A stretch of DNA of 64,000 nucleotides from Enhydrobacter aerosaccus (lineage in GTDB: Bacteria > Pseudomonadota > Alphaproteobacteria > Reyranellales > Reyranellaceae). The position numbers and the translations under genes are program-made. Position 1 is the first letter of the stretch, and every line of letters begins with the position of its first letter. The notes beneath the pieces were generated by a model. The model saw only the letters and a list, made by a program, of their open reading frames with translations. It was not told the DNA's origin and made no database searches. The DNA lies in assembly GCF_900167455.1 (NCBI RefSeq), contig NZ_FUWJ01000013.1, forward strand, positions 62,001-126,000. The letters are read 5' to 3'. Shown here piece after piece: positions 36,190 to 45,615 of the stretch.

Positions 36190-36534
36190 ATATAACCTCC
36201 CAGGTTACCATCCTGCCCAACCGCCATAAGGCGCGCCAGCCAATGTTCGTTAAGGACACGCGCATCCCCCAACACGGTCGAAGCCTTCACTCCATTCCCG
36301 ATCTTCACCCTGAAATTGCCGACCTCAAGATCGAGCGACGCCAACACCACTCTCGCACATTGTTATGTCTATGATGGCTGTTCGCCCCCCTCCCCCGGTC
36401 CAGCAATAGTTGGAAGATTTTACGAGACATTGCGGAGGTGCTGCAGGTATCGCTCCGGCTTAATAGGGCCTCGACACAACCAACGAGATAATGAGCCAAA
36501 CGAGCACACGTGGGTACAGGCCGCCGCGAGATGA
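36190..36534. other. Intergenic stretch with no recognised gene
   Basis: About 345 bp between the nitroreductase start and the broken ABC ATPase fragment. No supported gene or repeat was seen. The low coding signal fits a decayed segment. Confidence 0.5.
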
Positions 36535-36768
36535 TTAGGCGGTCTGCGCCTCGTCGACGATCGGACGGACGCCGAGATGAGGTCCGCCGGCGATCGCGGC
36601 GATCCCTGATGGGATCGCCTTCAGCAACGCTGCTGTATGGGGGTGCTGCGGGTTGTCGAAGATGCCAGTGACGATCCCGTGCTCGACGATACGCCCACGG
36701 TGCATCACCGAGACGGTGTGGGCGAGTTGGCGCACGAGGGCCAAGTCGTGGGAAACGAGCTACATCAT
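36535..36768 (-). pseudogene. C-terminal fragment of an oligopeptide ABC transporter ATPase
   Basis: The reading frame LVSHDLALVRQLAHTVSVMH begins with the H-loop of a DppF/OppF-type ATPase and continues with GRIVEHGIVTGIFDNPQHPH, then TAALLKAIP. Everything upstream (Walker A, signature, Walker B) is missing. It is a different gene from the intact DppF-type ATPase that starts only 40 bp away, so a second transporter operon once lay here and was joined to the present one. Confidence 0.8.
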
Positions 36769-36810
36769 GTTGCAGTCAATCAATGCGGAAGCACTCTCTG
36801 CCGTATAGAG

Positions 36811-37872
36811 TTAGTCACGCTTTTGCCCATGCAACGGCGCATTTTTGCTAGCTGCCGCCGTTTGCAATTGAGCCGCGTTCGACTGGCCAAAGGCCGCATC
36901 CGAAGATAGATGGCAAGCTACCAACTGCTCCGTTTTTCCAATCGGCCTCAGCGATGGCGCCGCCGTCCTGCAGGGATCGAAGACGAAGGGGCACCGCGTG
37001 TGGAACCGGCAGCCGGGCGGAGGATTGATGGGGCTCGGCACATCCCCCCGAAGGACGATGCGATCGCGCCGCACCGAAGGGTCCGGTACGGGCACTGCGG
37101 AAAGCAGCGCGCGTGTGTAAGGATGTTGCGGGCTCGCGAAGAGCGTTCGCCGGTCGCTGATCTCGACGATCTTTCCGAGATACATGACTGCTACTCGATG
37201 GGTGACGTGCTCAACGATCGCGAGATCATGGCTGATGAACAATAGCGCCAGACCGAGTTCGTCCTGGAGGGCGGCTAACAGGTTGACAATCTGCGCCTTA
37301 ACGGAAACATCGAGAGCAGACACCGCCTCGTCACAGATGATGAGGTCGGGGCCGGGCGCAAGTGCCCGGGCTATTCCGACACGCTGCCGTTGACCGCCTG
37401 AGAACTCATGGGGATGCCGACGCATCGCATCCCGCGGAAGCCGGACTCTGTCCATTAGGCCTGAGACACGGTCCTCCACTTCGTTCTTATTGTTGGCAAG
37501 GCCGAAATTGATAATTGGCTCGGCTATTATGTCGCCCACGCGCATACGCGGATTGAGGCTGCTGAACGGGTCCTGGAAGACGATCTGAATGCGCTGCCGC
37601 AGCGGTCGCAGAGCACCTGGCGAAAGGTGGTCGATTCGTTGGCCGTCGAGAAGAACCTCGCCCGCCGTGGGTTCAGTTAGACGCAGGATGCATCGTCCGA
37701 CGGTAGACTTGCCGCAGCCACTCTCACCCACGAGCGAAAGCGTTTCTCCCCGGTTGATCGTGAAGCTCACGCCATCGACAGCATGGACATAGCCGGTCAC
37801 TGAACCGAACAGGCCACCTTGGAGGGGAAAATGCTTCTTAAGGTTCCGAACCTCTAAAAGGGGGCCACTCAT
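36811..37872 (-). CDS. Dipeptide/oligopeptide ABC transporter ATPase (DppF type)
   Basis: A 353-residue ATPase. It has Walker [23 protein letters not shown] at the Q-loop, signature FSGGQRQR, Walker [13 protein letters not shown] and H-loop ISHDLA. The C-terminal [16 protein letters not shown] and the four-cysteine-type CRFHTRCPF segment form the oligo_HPY domain. The start ATG 37872 overlaps the DppD-type stop by 4 bp. Last gene of a five-gene operon (SMP-30, DppB, DppC, DppD, DppF). Confidence 0.93.
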   Translation of the reverse strand: MSGPLLEVRNLKKHFPLQGGLFGSVTGYVHAVDGVSFTINRGETLSLVGESGCGKSTVGRCILRLTEPTAGEVLLDGQRIDHLSPGALRPLRQRIQIVFQDPFSSLNPRMRVGDIIAEPIINFGLANNKNEVEDRVSGLMDRVRLPRDAMRRHPHEFSGGQRQRVGIARALAPGPDLIICDEAVSALDVSVKAQIVNLLAALQDELGLALLFISHDLAIVEHVTHRVAVMYLGKIVEISDRRTLFASPQHPYTRALLSAVPVPDPSVRRDRIVLRGDVPSPINPPPGCRFHTRCPFVFDPCRTAAPSLRPIGKTEQLVACHLSSDAAFGQSNAAQLQTAAASKNAPLHGQKRD

Positions 37873-38858
37873 GTCGGGAACTTCCGCTCCGCAAAGTGGC
37901 ATGCGACCTGGTGGTGCGGGGCTTTCTCTTCCACCGCCGGCGCGAGCTCACGGCAGAGTTGAGTCGCCTTGGGACAGCGGCCGGCAAAGGCACACCCGAC
38001 GATCGGCTTGCGCAGCGACGGCACCAGGCCCGGTATCTCCGCCAGCGTGCTGCGCTCACTATGCTCAAGCGAACAGCCGAGCTTCGGCACGGCACCCAAA
38101 AGGCCGCGCGTATAGGGATGCTGGGGATTGGCGAAGATGTCGCCTGCAGCAGCTTCCTCGACCTTGCGCCCCGCATACATGACGACCACCCGCTCGGCCA
38201 TCTCTGCGACCACGCCGAGGTCATGGGTAATCAGCATGATCGCCGAGCCGAGGCGATGCTTCAGGTCACGCATGAGATCCAGGATCTGAGCCTGTATTGT
38301 CACGTCGAGTGCGGTCGTCGGCTCGTCCGCTATCAGCAGACGGGGATTGCATGCGAGCGCAATCGCAATCATCACACGCTGACGCATGCCACCAGAAAGC
38401 TGATACGGATACTCCCGCACCCGACGCCTCGCCTCGGGAATACCCACAAGATCCAGCAACTCTATCGCACGGCTTTCGGCGGCGCGCCGTGACAATCTCT
38501 GATGCAGGCGTAGCGTCTCACCGATTTGCCGCCCAACCATAAGCACCGGGTTGAGACTGCTCATAGGCTCCTGGAAAATCATGCCGATGTCGTTGCCACG
38601 GAGCTTGCGCATCTCCGATTCCGGTAGATCCAGAAGATTGCGTCCCGCGAACCGGATGGCACCCGCGATGCGCGCTGGCGGCTGTGGAACGAGCCCCAGG
38701 ATTGACATGGCAGTAACGGACTTTCCGCAGCCACTCTCACCCACGACGGCCACGGTCTCTCCCTCCTCGATGTTGAAGGATACGCCTTCGACTGCGCGCA
38801 CTACGCCGTCTGGTGTGCCGAAATGGGTCTGGAGGCGGTCTATCTCGAGCAACGCCAC
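37869..38858 (-). CDS. Dipeptide/oligopeptide ABC transporter ATPase (DppD type)
   Basis: A 329-residue ATPase. Walker [11 protein letters not shown]-loop MIFQEPMSSLNPV, signature LSGGMRQR, Walker B LLIADEPTTALD and H-loop ITHDLG. It carries the C-terminal oligo_HPY domain with HPYTRGLLGAVP and GCAFAGRCP. It is two bases downstream of the DppC-type permease and overlaps the DppF-type gene. Together they energise uptake through the two permeases. Confidence 0.93.
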   Translation of the reverse strand: MALLEIDRLQTHFGTPDGVVRAVEGVSFNIEEGETVAVVGESGCGKSVTAMSILGLVPQPPARIAGAIRFAGRNLLDLPESEMRKLRGNDIGMIFQEPMSSLNPVLMVGRQIGETLRLHQRLSRRAAESRAIELLDLVGIPEARRRVREYPYQLSGGMRQRVMIAIALACNPRLLIADEPTTALDVTIQAQILDLMRDLKHRLGSAIMLITHDLGVVAEMAERVVVMYAGRKVEEAAAGDIFANPQHPYTRGLLGAVPKLGCSLEHSERSTLAEIPGLVPSLRKPIVGCAFAGRCPKATQLCRELAPAVEEKAPHHQVACHFAERKFPT

Positions 38859-38860
38859 GG

Positions 38861-39769
38861 TCAGATGCTCTTTGCGAGGCGTGGATCTAGCGCGTCCCTC
38901 ATGCCGTCACCGAGCATGTTGACCGCGAGTACCGTAATCGTGAGGAAGATGGCCGGAAAGAAAACGATGTAGGGCTTTACCTGCCAAATCGCCCGCCCTT
39001 CAGCCATGATGTTGCCCCATGAGGGAATGCTCGGGGGCGTACCAGCTCCCAAAAACGATAGTGTCGCTTCGGTGATCATCGCTGCGGCGCAGATGAAGGT
39101 TGCTTGCACCGCCAGTGGAGCAAGCGCATTCGGGACCACGTGCAGCCAAAGGATCTTTGGCAGACGTGTGCCGGATGCGATGGCAGCCTCGACATAGGGT
39201 TGTTCGCGGAGGGTGAGAACGCCGCTTCTCACGAGACGGGCCACCTGCGGAATCTGCGAAACGCTGATCGCGATGATCACGTTCGCCACCGAGCCGCGCG
39301 TTAGTGCCATCAGTGCGATTGCAAGCAAGATACCCGGAATTGCCATCAGCCCGTCCATGACGCGCATCAGGATTGTGTCGAGGGGACGGACGAAGCCGGC
39401 GATAATGCCGATCAACAGTCCGATCGTGGATGCGAGAATGGCGACCGAAAAGCCGACGAACAGCGAGACGCGCGTGCCGAACAGCACTCGGGAGTAGACA
39501 TCGCGCCCCAGCATGTCCGTGCCGAACCAATATTGAGCAGAAGGCGGTCTCGTTCGCCTCGCCGGAGCGAGGGCGGTCGGGTCGACGGTACCGAGCCACG
39601 GCGCAAAGACAGCAATGAGCAGGAGCGCGAGTAGAAACGCGCCGCCGACCACGATCGTTGGATGACGGCGGATGAAGATGGCAATCCGACCCCGTTGCCG
39701 CACCGTCGGGAAAAGGGCCGGAAGGGCGTCGGCCACGGCTACGTCCTGCGGGGTTGTCATCGTGCTCAA
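38861..39769 (-). CDS. Peptide ABC transporter permease (DppC type)
   Basis: A 302-residue permease. The N-terminal OppC-type segment with one helix (VVGGAFLLALLLIAVFAPWL) is followed by FGTDMLGRDVYSRVLFGTR, a DppC hallmark, then five further helices. The EAA loop is EAAIASGTRLPKILWLHVVP. ATG 39769 overlaps the DppB-type stop by 4 bp. Confidence 0.93.
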   Translation of the reverse strand: MSTMTTPQDVAVADALPALFPTVRQRGRIAIFIRRHPTIVVGGAFLLALLLIAVFAPWLGTVDPTALAPARRTRPPSAQYWFGTDMLGRDVYSRVLFGTRVSLFVGFSVAILASTIGLLIGIIAGFVRPLDTILMRVMDGLMAIPGILLAIALMALTRGSVANVIIAISVSQIPQVARLVRSGVLTLREQPYVEAAIASGTRLPKILWLHVVPNALAPLAVQATFICAAAMITEATLSFLGAGTPPSIPSWGNIMAEGRAIWQVKPYIVFFPAIFLTITVLAVNMLGDGMRDALDPRLAKSI

Positions 39770-40707
39770 TACCGGATCCTCGGATCGAACAGTTTGTAGA
39801 TGAGATCCACTGCCAGATTGACCAGCACGTAGACGAAGCTGAACAACAGCACCACGCCTTGGATGACCGGATAATCGCGTCGTAGGATGGCATCCACCGT
39901 CAGCCGGCCGAGGCCCGGAAGTGCAAACACGCTTTCTGTTACCACTGTGCCACTGATCAGCAGAGCCACGCCGATTCCGATGACCGTCACGATCGGAACG
40001 GCGGCATTCTTAAGCGCATGAAAGAACAGAAGCTGGGGCTGTCCCACCCCCTTCGCTCTAGCGGTACGGATGTATTCCTGCGAAAGCACTTCCAGCATGG
40101 CAGCGCGTGTTATGCGCGCGATCAGAGCGACGTAAATCAATCCGAGTGCGACCGCAGGCAGAATGAGTTGCCGGAGGAAGGGCCAGAACCCGGCATTGAT
40201 TGGCGTGAAGCCCTGGACCGGCAGCCAATCGAGCTCCAGTGCGAAGAAATAGGCCAGTACGTATCCCACCACAAATACGGGAACGGAGAAGCCGAGGACA
40301 GCGAATACCATCACCAGCCGGTCGACGAGTGAGCCCTGCAGCCAGGCCCCGATCACTCCAAGCGGCACGGCAATCAATACCGAGATAACCAACGTCAGGA
40401 CCATCAAAGAAACGGTGGGCTCGATACGTTGTGCAATCATGAGAGTCACTGGCTGGTTGGAAAAGATCGACACACCGAGGTCGCCGTGAAGGATGCGCCA
40501 AATCCAGTGACAGAAGCGCATCACGAAAGGTTCGTTGAGGCCGAGTGAGACTCGGATCCGCTCCACATCCTCGAGCGTGGCCTGATCTCCCGCGATGATC
40601 GTGGCCGGGTCGCCGGGCGCCAGATAGAGCAGGCTGAATACGAAGAGAGCGACGATCGCCATCACCGGGATCGTTGCCACTAGACGCCGTATGGCATAGA
40701 TCAACAC
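39766..40707 (-). CDS. Peptide ABC transporter permease (DppB type)
   Basis: A 313-residue permease with about six helices. LIYAIRRLVATIPVMAIVAL is the usual DppB start and LYLAPGDPA the following periplasmic motif. YIRTARAKGVGQPQLLFFHAL is the EAA loop near residue 210. GTG 40707 is chosen because it gives this canonical N-terminus; no good Shine-Dalgarno is visible, so coupling to the preceding SMP-30 gene (16 bp upstream) probably helps translation. Confidence 0.92.
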   Translation of the reverse strand: MLIYAIRRLVATIPVMAIVALFVFSLLYLAPGDPATIIAGDQATLEDVERIRVSLGLNEPFVMRFCHWIWRILHGDLGVSIFSNQPVTLMIAQRIEPTVSLMVLTLVISVLIAVPLGVIGAWLQGSLVDRLVMVFAVLGFSVPVFVVGYVLAYFFALELDWLPVQGFTPINAGFWPFLRQLILPAVALGLIYVALIARITRAAMLEVLSQEYIRTARAKGVGQPQLLFFHALKNAAVPIVTVIGIGVALLISGTVVTESVFALPGLGRLTVDAILRRDYPVIQGVVLLFSFVYVLVNLAVDLIYKLFDPRIRY

Positions 40708-40723
40708 GGGCGGGTCATGTCCA

Positions 40724-41602
40724 TTACGCTGGAATTCTCTCGCCGAACCGGCAAGCAGGGAGTCCAGGAACCTCAACGCGAAACGAGACGACGCTGCCTG
40801 CCTGATAGGTACCCGACCGATCAGAAGCGAGGGCAGTAACGAAGACCGTTCGCATATCCGGCCCTCCGAAACACGGCATCGTCGGGGCAGTAACTGGCAG
40901 CGGAATGCGCTCCACGATGACACCATCCGGGGAAATTCGATTGATGACTCCCGCGCTGATGCCTGCGCTCCAATAGTGGCCTTCGACATCCACTGCGCCC
41001 CCGTCCGGAAGGCCTTGCGCTCGGTCCAAAGTCAGAAGCTTGCGTGGATTTCTGGCCTGGCCCGACCTCGGATCGAAGTCGAACACCTGCACGTAGGAAC
41101 CAAGGGTATCGGCGTGATACATGGTCCGCCCATCCGGGCTCCAGGCGAGTCCATTGGAGCAATAAAGTCCTCCGACGATCCGCGTTGAGGTCCCCTCTGG
41201 CGTGATCCGATAGAGAGCCGCCACACGTTCGCGCGTGGGCCGCCCATCAAGGCTGCCGACCCAGAAATTGCCGTCCGGACCGACCTTTCCGTCATTCAAT
41301 CGGTTGGTCGTCGGTGTGGGCTCAGGGTTAACCAGGAACTCGAGCTCACTGGTATTTGGATCAAAAAGATGCACGCCAGAGCGCAACGCCACGACGAGCC
41401 GCCCATTGGTCGCGAGGCCAAGACTGCCGACCTGGGCCGGCATCGGAAAGCGACGCAGCGCTCCTGAATCGGGATCGAGCTGCAGAATCAGCTGCTGCGT
41501 GATGTCCACGAACCAGAGCATGCCCAACATGTCATCCCACACCGGCCCTTCGGCAAGGTCGAGCGGCTCATTGAGCGGTGTTCGGGTCTCGATGGGACGC
41601 AC
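40724..41602 (-). CDS. SMP-30/gluconolactonase family lactonase
   Basis: A 292-residue six-bladed beta-propeller hydrolase. Metal ligands are in LAEGPVWDD (Glu), TNRLNDGKVGPDGNFWVGSL (Asn/Asp) and GLYCSNGLAWSPDG (Asn), with the catalytic region at MYHADT. Such enzymes open sugar-acid or other lactones. It leads the Dpp transporter operon. Start GTG 41602 has GGAGAG upstream, and a TGATATACCA site lies 24 bp further upstream. Confidence 0.9.
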   Translation of the reverse strand: MRPIETRTPLNEPLDLAEGPVWDDMLGMLWFVDITQQLILQLDPDSGALRRFPMPAQVGSLGLATNGRLVVALRSGVHLFDPNTSELEFLVNPEPTPTTNRLNDGKVGPDGNFWVGSLDGRPTRERVAALYRITPEGTSTRIVGGLYCSNGLAWSPDGRTMYHADTLGSYVQVFDFDPRSGQARNPRKLLTLDRAQGLPDGGAVDVEGHYWSAGISAGVINRISPDGVIVERIPLPVTAPTMPCFGGPDMRTVFVTALASDRSGTYQAGSVVSFRVEVPGLPACRFGERIPA

Positions 41603-41626
41603 GAAAGGCTCTCCACGACTTCAGTA

Positions 41627-41636
41627 TGATATACCA
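41627..41636. promoter_or_regulatory. TGATATACCA (candidate GntR operator)
   Basis: A one-base variant of the shared palindrome, just upstream of the SMP-30/Dpp operon in the 141-bp region that separates it from the divergent dppA-amidase operon. Confidence 0.5.
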
Positions 41637-41702
41637 AAAATAAGGTTGTGATAGAACAGATGCAAGCAAGACTTGATCGTATCGCGATATGGGATGATAT
41701 TT

Positions 41703-41712
41703 TGATAGATCA
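41703..41712. promoter_or_regulatory. TGATAGATCA within TTTTGATAGATCAAAA (candidate GntR operator)
   Basis: A longer dyad, TTTTGATAGATCAAAA, symmetric except for the centre. It ends about 30 bp before the start of the binding-protein gene. Together with the site at 41627 it gives each arm of the divergent promoter its own operator. Confidence 0.6.
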
Positions 41713-41743
41713 AAATGACCGATAAATGATTGAGGGTCAGGCC

Positions 41744-43333
41744 ATGGTCCATCGCAGAACAGTTCTCAAAGCTGCCGGCGCGTCGGTGATGCCGCTGTTC
41801 ACGCCCGCACTCGGTCAAGCGCACAGTCGATCGACGGTGAAGTTCATCCCGCAAGCGGATCTCGCGCTGCTCGACCCGGTTCAGAGCCCAGCCCTCGTCA
41901 GCCGTAACCACGGTCTGATGGTGTTCGATACCCTGTACGGGATGGACGGGTCTTTCAGTATTCAGCCGCAGATGGCTGCCGGTCATTCCATAGAGGATGA
42001 CGGAAGAAGCTGGATTATCACGTTGCGGGACGGGCTCGTTTTTCACGATGGCACGCCCGTGCGCGGGAGAGATGCCGTGGCAAGCATCGAGCGGTGGTGG
42101 CGCCTCGATGTCCTGGCGAAGCAACTCGCGTCGGTCACCGACGAGTTGTCGGCCCCCACCGACAAGACGATCCGCTTCCGGCTGAAGCAGCCATTTCCAT
42201 CGTTACCCTTCGTCCTCGGCAAGCCTTCTCGGTGTTGCTTCATCATGCCGGAGCGTCTGGCCCAGACTGACGGCGCCAAGCAGGTAACCGAAATCATCGG
42301 AAGTGGACCATTCCGATTCCTGGCAGAAGAGCGCATGGCCGGGCAGCGTGCTGTGTATGAGAAATTCGCGGGCTACGTCCCCGCCGCAGGCGCGCCAAGC
42401 TTTATGGCCGGTGCGAAGGTCGTTCATGTGGACCGCGTCGAATGGCACACCTTGCCCGATGCTTCGACTGCCGCGGCAGCGCTTCGAGTGGGCGAGATGG
42501 ACTGGTGGGAGCAGCCCACACCCGACCTTCTGCCCCAGCTGAAATCGTCGCGCGGTGTGACGGTCCAGATAAAGGACAAGGGCGGCTATCTCGCGTTGTT
42601 GCAGTTCAACCACCTGCAGCCGCCGTTCAACAACCCGGCCATTCGCCGCGCCTTCCTCGCTGGGGTGAATCAGGCAGACTGCATGACGGCGGTCATGGGA
42701 GACGACCGGTCGCTTTGGAAGGACAATGTCGGGTACTTCCTGCCGGACTCGCCACTTGCCAATAATGCTGGAATGGAAGCACTGACCTCTCCGCGCAGCG
42801 TGGATGCGGTGAAGCGGGCGCTCGGTGCCGCCGGCTACAAGGGTGAAAAAGTTGTCTTCCTGGTGCCGACGGATCTACCCGCGCTCAATGCGGTGAGCGA
42901 GATCATCGCAGACATGTTCCGCCGAAGTGGTGTCAACCTCGACTATCAGGCGCTGGACTGGGGAACGGTGCTGCCTCGGCTGTCGTCGCAGCAACCCGTT
43001 GATCGGGGTGGTTGGAGCGTCTGGTGCAACTATGCTCCGGGCGTTCTGGCGATCAATCCCCTCAGTCATACCTTCCTGAGAGGCATCGGCGCCGCCGGCT
43101 TCTCGGGGGCCGGCTGGCCGACCAGCGAGGCTCTCGAACGCTACCGCGACGCTTACATGAGCACTGGCGACCTTGCCGAGCAGAAGAAGATCATCGCCGA
43201 TATGCAAAGACAGGCCTTTGAGGACGTTCCGTATATTCCGTTGGGATTCTACTACCAGCCAACGGCCTATCGCTCGAACCTGACAGACGTAGTCGACGGC
43301 ATGCCTGTCTTCTGGAATCTCAAGAAAGGCTGA
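41744..43333 (+). CDS. Peptide ABC transporter substrate-binding protein (family 5)
   Basis: A 529-residue periplasmic protein. The N-terminus MVHRRTVLKAAGAS is a twin-arginine-type signal. Mature-domain motifs are SIEDDGRSWIITLRDGLVFH and DAVASIERWW, the usual SBP_bac_5 region, with later AIRRAFLAGVNQ and PYIPLGFYYQPTAYR. ATG 41744 is preferred over ATG 41726 because GAGGG stands seven bases before it. It diverges from the SMP-30/Dpp operon that encodes its membrane and ATPase components. Its neighbour downstream is an amidase, so an amide- or peptide-like ligand is likely. Confidence 0.92.
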   Translation: MVHRRTVLKAAGASVMPLFTPALGQAHSRSTVKFIPQADLALLDPVQSPALVSRNHGLMVFDTLYGMDGSFSIQPQMAAGHSIEDDGRSWIITLRDGLVFHDGTPVRGRDAVASIERWWRLDVLAKQLASVTDELSAPTDKTIRFRLKQPFPSLPFVLGKPSRCCFIMPERLAQTDGAKQVTEIIGSGPFRFLAEERMAGQRAVYEKFAGYVPAAGAPSFMAGAKVVHVDRVEWHTLPDASTAAAALRVGEMDWWEQPTPDLLPQLKSSRGVTVQIKDKGGYLALLQFNHLQPPFNNPAIRRAFLAGVNQADCMTAVMGDDRSLWKDNVGYFLPDSPLANNAGMEALTSPRSVDAVKRALGAAGYKGEKVVFLVPTDLPALNAVSEIIADMFRRSGVNLDYQALDWGTVLPRLSSQQPVDRGGWSVWCNYAPGVLAINPLSHTFLRGIGAAGFSGAGWPTSEALERYRDAYMSTGDLAEQKKIIADMQRQAFEDVPYIPLGFYYQPTAYRSNLTDVVDGMPVFWNLKKG

Positions 43334-43341
43334 GCACGTCG

Positions 43342-44763
43342 ATGAATTCGGACGATCTTTGCTTCACATCAGCGACCGACCTGGCGCGTCTTATCCGTTC
43401 ACGGGCTTTGTCCCCCGTCGAACTGGTACGAGCCGTCCTCCAGCGCATTGATCGCCTCGAGCCACGCTTGAATGCGTTCGCGCTGCGGACGTCGGAGACG
43501 GCGTTGGACCAGGCGCGCGACGCGGAACGAGCGGTGATGGCCGGGGATCCGCTTGGTCGCTTGCACGGCGTGCCAGTGACGATCAAGGATCACGAAGCCA
43601 TTGCTGGTCTGCCGACCGAGTTCGGCAGCTTTACGAGCAAGGGCAAGGTGCCGGATTTCACGACACCGATGGTCACGCGCCTGCGGGACGCTGGCGGAAT
43701 CATTCTGGGCAAGACCACCACGCCCGAATTTGGCTGGAAGGGCGTGAGCGATGGTCCGCTGACCGGTACGACGCACAATCCCTGGAAGCACGGCTACAAT
43801 GCCGGCGCCTCGTCCTCTGGTGCAGGCGTTGGAGCGGCCGCTGGCTACGGCCCGCTGCACCAGGGCGGAGACGGCGCGGGCTCGATCCGCATGCCGGCAC
43901 ACTTCTGCGGCGTGTTCGGGCTGAAGCCGACATATGGTCGCGTTCCCATCTATCCGCCCTCCAACGGCGACAACACGCTGCATCTGGGACCCATAACGCG
44001 CAATGTCGCCGATGCAAGCCTGATGCTTGGAGTGATGGCGGGACCTCATCCATGGGATCAGACCAGCCTGGAATCTTCTGCGGCTGACTACTCCAGTCGT
44101 CTACATGAAGCGTTTGATCGACCACTACGCATTGCGTTCAGTCCAGATCTCGGTCACGCGCGGGTCGACCCAGAGGTGGCCGAACTCGTTCTTGCTGCCG
44201 CAAAGGTATTCGAAGCAGACCTCGACCTCACCGTCGAGGAGGTGACGCCCGCTTGGGGCGCCCGCGGACCGGAACTTGCTCGGTTCTTCTGGCCAGCTCA
44301 TTTCGCCGCTCGCCACGGGTCGTTGCTGCCACAATGGGAAGAGAAGATGGACCCCGGCTTTGTGGCCTGCATTCGCGCGGGGATGGACTATACGCTCGCC
44401 GATTATCAGAACATGCGGCTAAAGAAGTATGCTTACGCTGTGGAGATTCACCGCTTCTTCGAGGAGTGGGATTTTCTCATTACGCCTTCGGTATCTGTAG
44501 CTGCTTTTCCAGCAGATCGATTGCAACCCGAACACTGGCCGCAACACGCGTGGGATTGGCTGAGCTGGGCGGAGTTTTCTTACCCATTCAACCTATCAGG
44601 CAATCCGGCGGCATCAATTCCCTGTGGCTTCACTCCGAGCGGTCTGCCCGTTGGGCTGCAGATCGTCGGACGGCGCTTCGATGATCTCGGCGTGCTGCAG
44701 CTAGCGTCCCGTTTCGAGGCAATACGGCCGTGGGCGCAGCATCGGCCGCCTTACTCTGACTAA
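43342..44763 (+). CDS. Amidase signature enzyme
   Basis: A 473-residue Ser-cisSer-Lys amidase. The catalytic lysine is in GVPVTIKDHEAIAG. The serine region reads NAGASSSGAGVGAAAGYGP, and the cis-serine and nucleophile lie in GGDGAGSIRMPA. The C-terminal GNPAASIPCGFTPSGLPVG is typical of the family. It hydrolyses an amide to acid plus ammonia or amine in the cytoplasm. It lies eight bases after the binding-protein gene and 12 before an SDR gene. Confidence 0.92.
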   Translation: MNSDDLCFTSATDLARLIRSRALSPVELVRAVLQRIDRLEPRLNAFALRTSETALDQARDAERAVMAGDPLGRLHGVPVTIKDHEAIAGLPTEFGSFTSKGKVPDFTTPMVTRLRDAGGIILGKTTTPEFGWKGVSDGPLTGTTHNPWKHGYNAGASSSGAGVGAAAGYGPLHQGGDGAGSIRMPAHFCGVFGLKPTYGRVPIYPPSNGDNTLHLGPITRNVADASLMLGVMAGPHPWDQTSLESSAADYSSRLHEAFDRPLRIAFSPDLGHARVDPEVAELVLAAAKVFEADLDLTVEEVTPAWGARGPELARFFWPAHFAARHGSLLPQWEEKMDPGFVACIRAGMDYTLADYQNMRLKKYAYAVEIHRFFEEWDFLITPSVSVAAFPADRLQPEHWPQHAWDWLSWAEFSYPFNLSGNPAASIPCGFTPSGLPVGLQIVGRRFDDLGVLQLASRFEAIRPWAQHRPPYSD

Positions 44764-44775
44764 CCCTGTAGGACA

Positions 44776-45558
44776 ATGAGCATGAACACGTGGGCTTTCG
44801 TGACCGGCGGCGGCGGCGATATCGGGAGTGCTATTTGCCATGCACTAGCGCACGACGGATTCAAGATCGCCTGTATGGATCTCGTCGGCGATCGGGCGGA
44901 AGACGTGTGCGCCGCCATCCGGAAGGAAGGTGGTCAAGCCGTCCCATTTGTAGCCGATGCGGCGGATCCCGCTTCAGTCGCCGCGGCAACAGATGCGGCC
45001 ATGAAGCTCGGGAAGATCAAGGTCCTAGTAAACACCGCTGGCAAGGCGAATGGCGCATCAATCCTTACGACCGACTACCCGACCTGGCGTCTAGATATCG
45101 CTGCCAACCTCGACTCTGCCTTTATTTGCATTCAGGCACTCCGCGAGCAGCTGATTGCCGAGCACGGTAACATCGTAAACATTGCGACAGTCAACGGCCT
45201 AGGCGTTTTCGGCTTCCCAGGTTATAGCGCAGCGAAGGCTGGGTTGATCCATCTGACCAAGTCCCTGGCCGTCGAACTTGGGCCATTTGGGGTCCGAGTG
45301 AACGCCGTAGCGCCTGGTACGGTTCGCACTCGCGCCTGGGACGCGAGGCTGGCAGCCAACCCAAACGTATTTGACGAGCTGCTGGCACTTTGCCCGCTGC
45401 CGCGCATTTCGCGCCCGGCCGACGTAGCGCACGCCGTTGCCTTTCTTGCGTCGGAAAGGGCATCGATGATCACCGGTCAAACGCTGGCTGTAGACGGTGG
45501 TCTATCGGCGGGAACTCCTGCCGCGGGTCGGGCCGTTGCCCAGTTGTCGCATCGGTAA
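44776..45558 (+). CDS. SDR family oxidoreductase
   Basis: A 260-residue short-chain dehydrogenase. The cofactor motif TGGGGDIG and the NTAG-type motif (VNTAGKANG) are present. The catalytic YSAAK is intact, but the preceding segment reads VNIATVNG where the family normally has VNIASVNG or VNISSVxG, so the catalytic serine seems to be threonine. CMDLVGDRA after the second strand (an aspartate) suggests NAD preference. Third gene of the binding protein-amidase operon; probably oxidises or reduces the released hydroxy acid. Confidence 0.88.
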   Translation: MSMNTWAFVTGGGGDIGSAICHALAHDGFKIACMDLVGDRAEDVCAAIRKEGGQAVPFVADAADPASVAAATDAAMKLGKIKVLVNTAGKANGASILTTDYPTWRLDIAANLDSAFICIQALREQLIAEHGNIVNIATVNGLGVFGFPGYSAAKAGLIHLTKSLAVELGPFGVRVNAVAPGTVRTRAWDARLAANPNVFDELLALCPLPRISRPADVAHAVAFLASERASMITGQTLAVDGGLSAGTPAAGRAVAQLSHR

Positions 45559-45615
45559 TAGGCACCAGACGACGTGGCCCGACGCTATCGAAGACCGCCC
45601 ATCTGACGTACGGCG

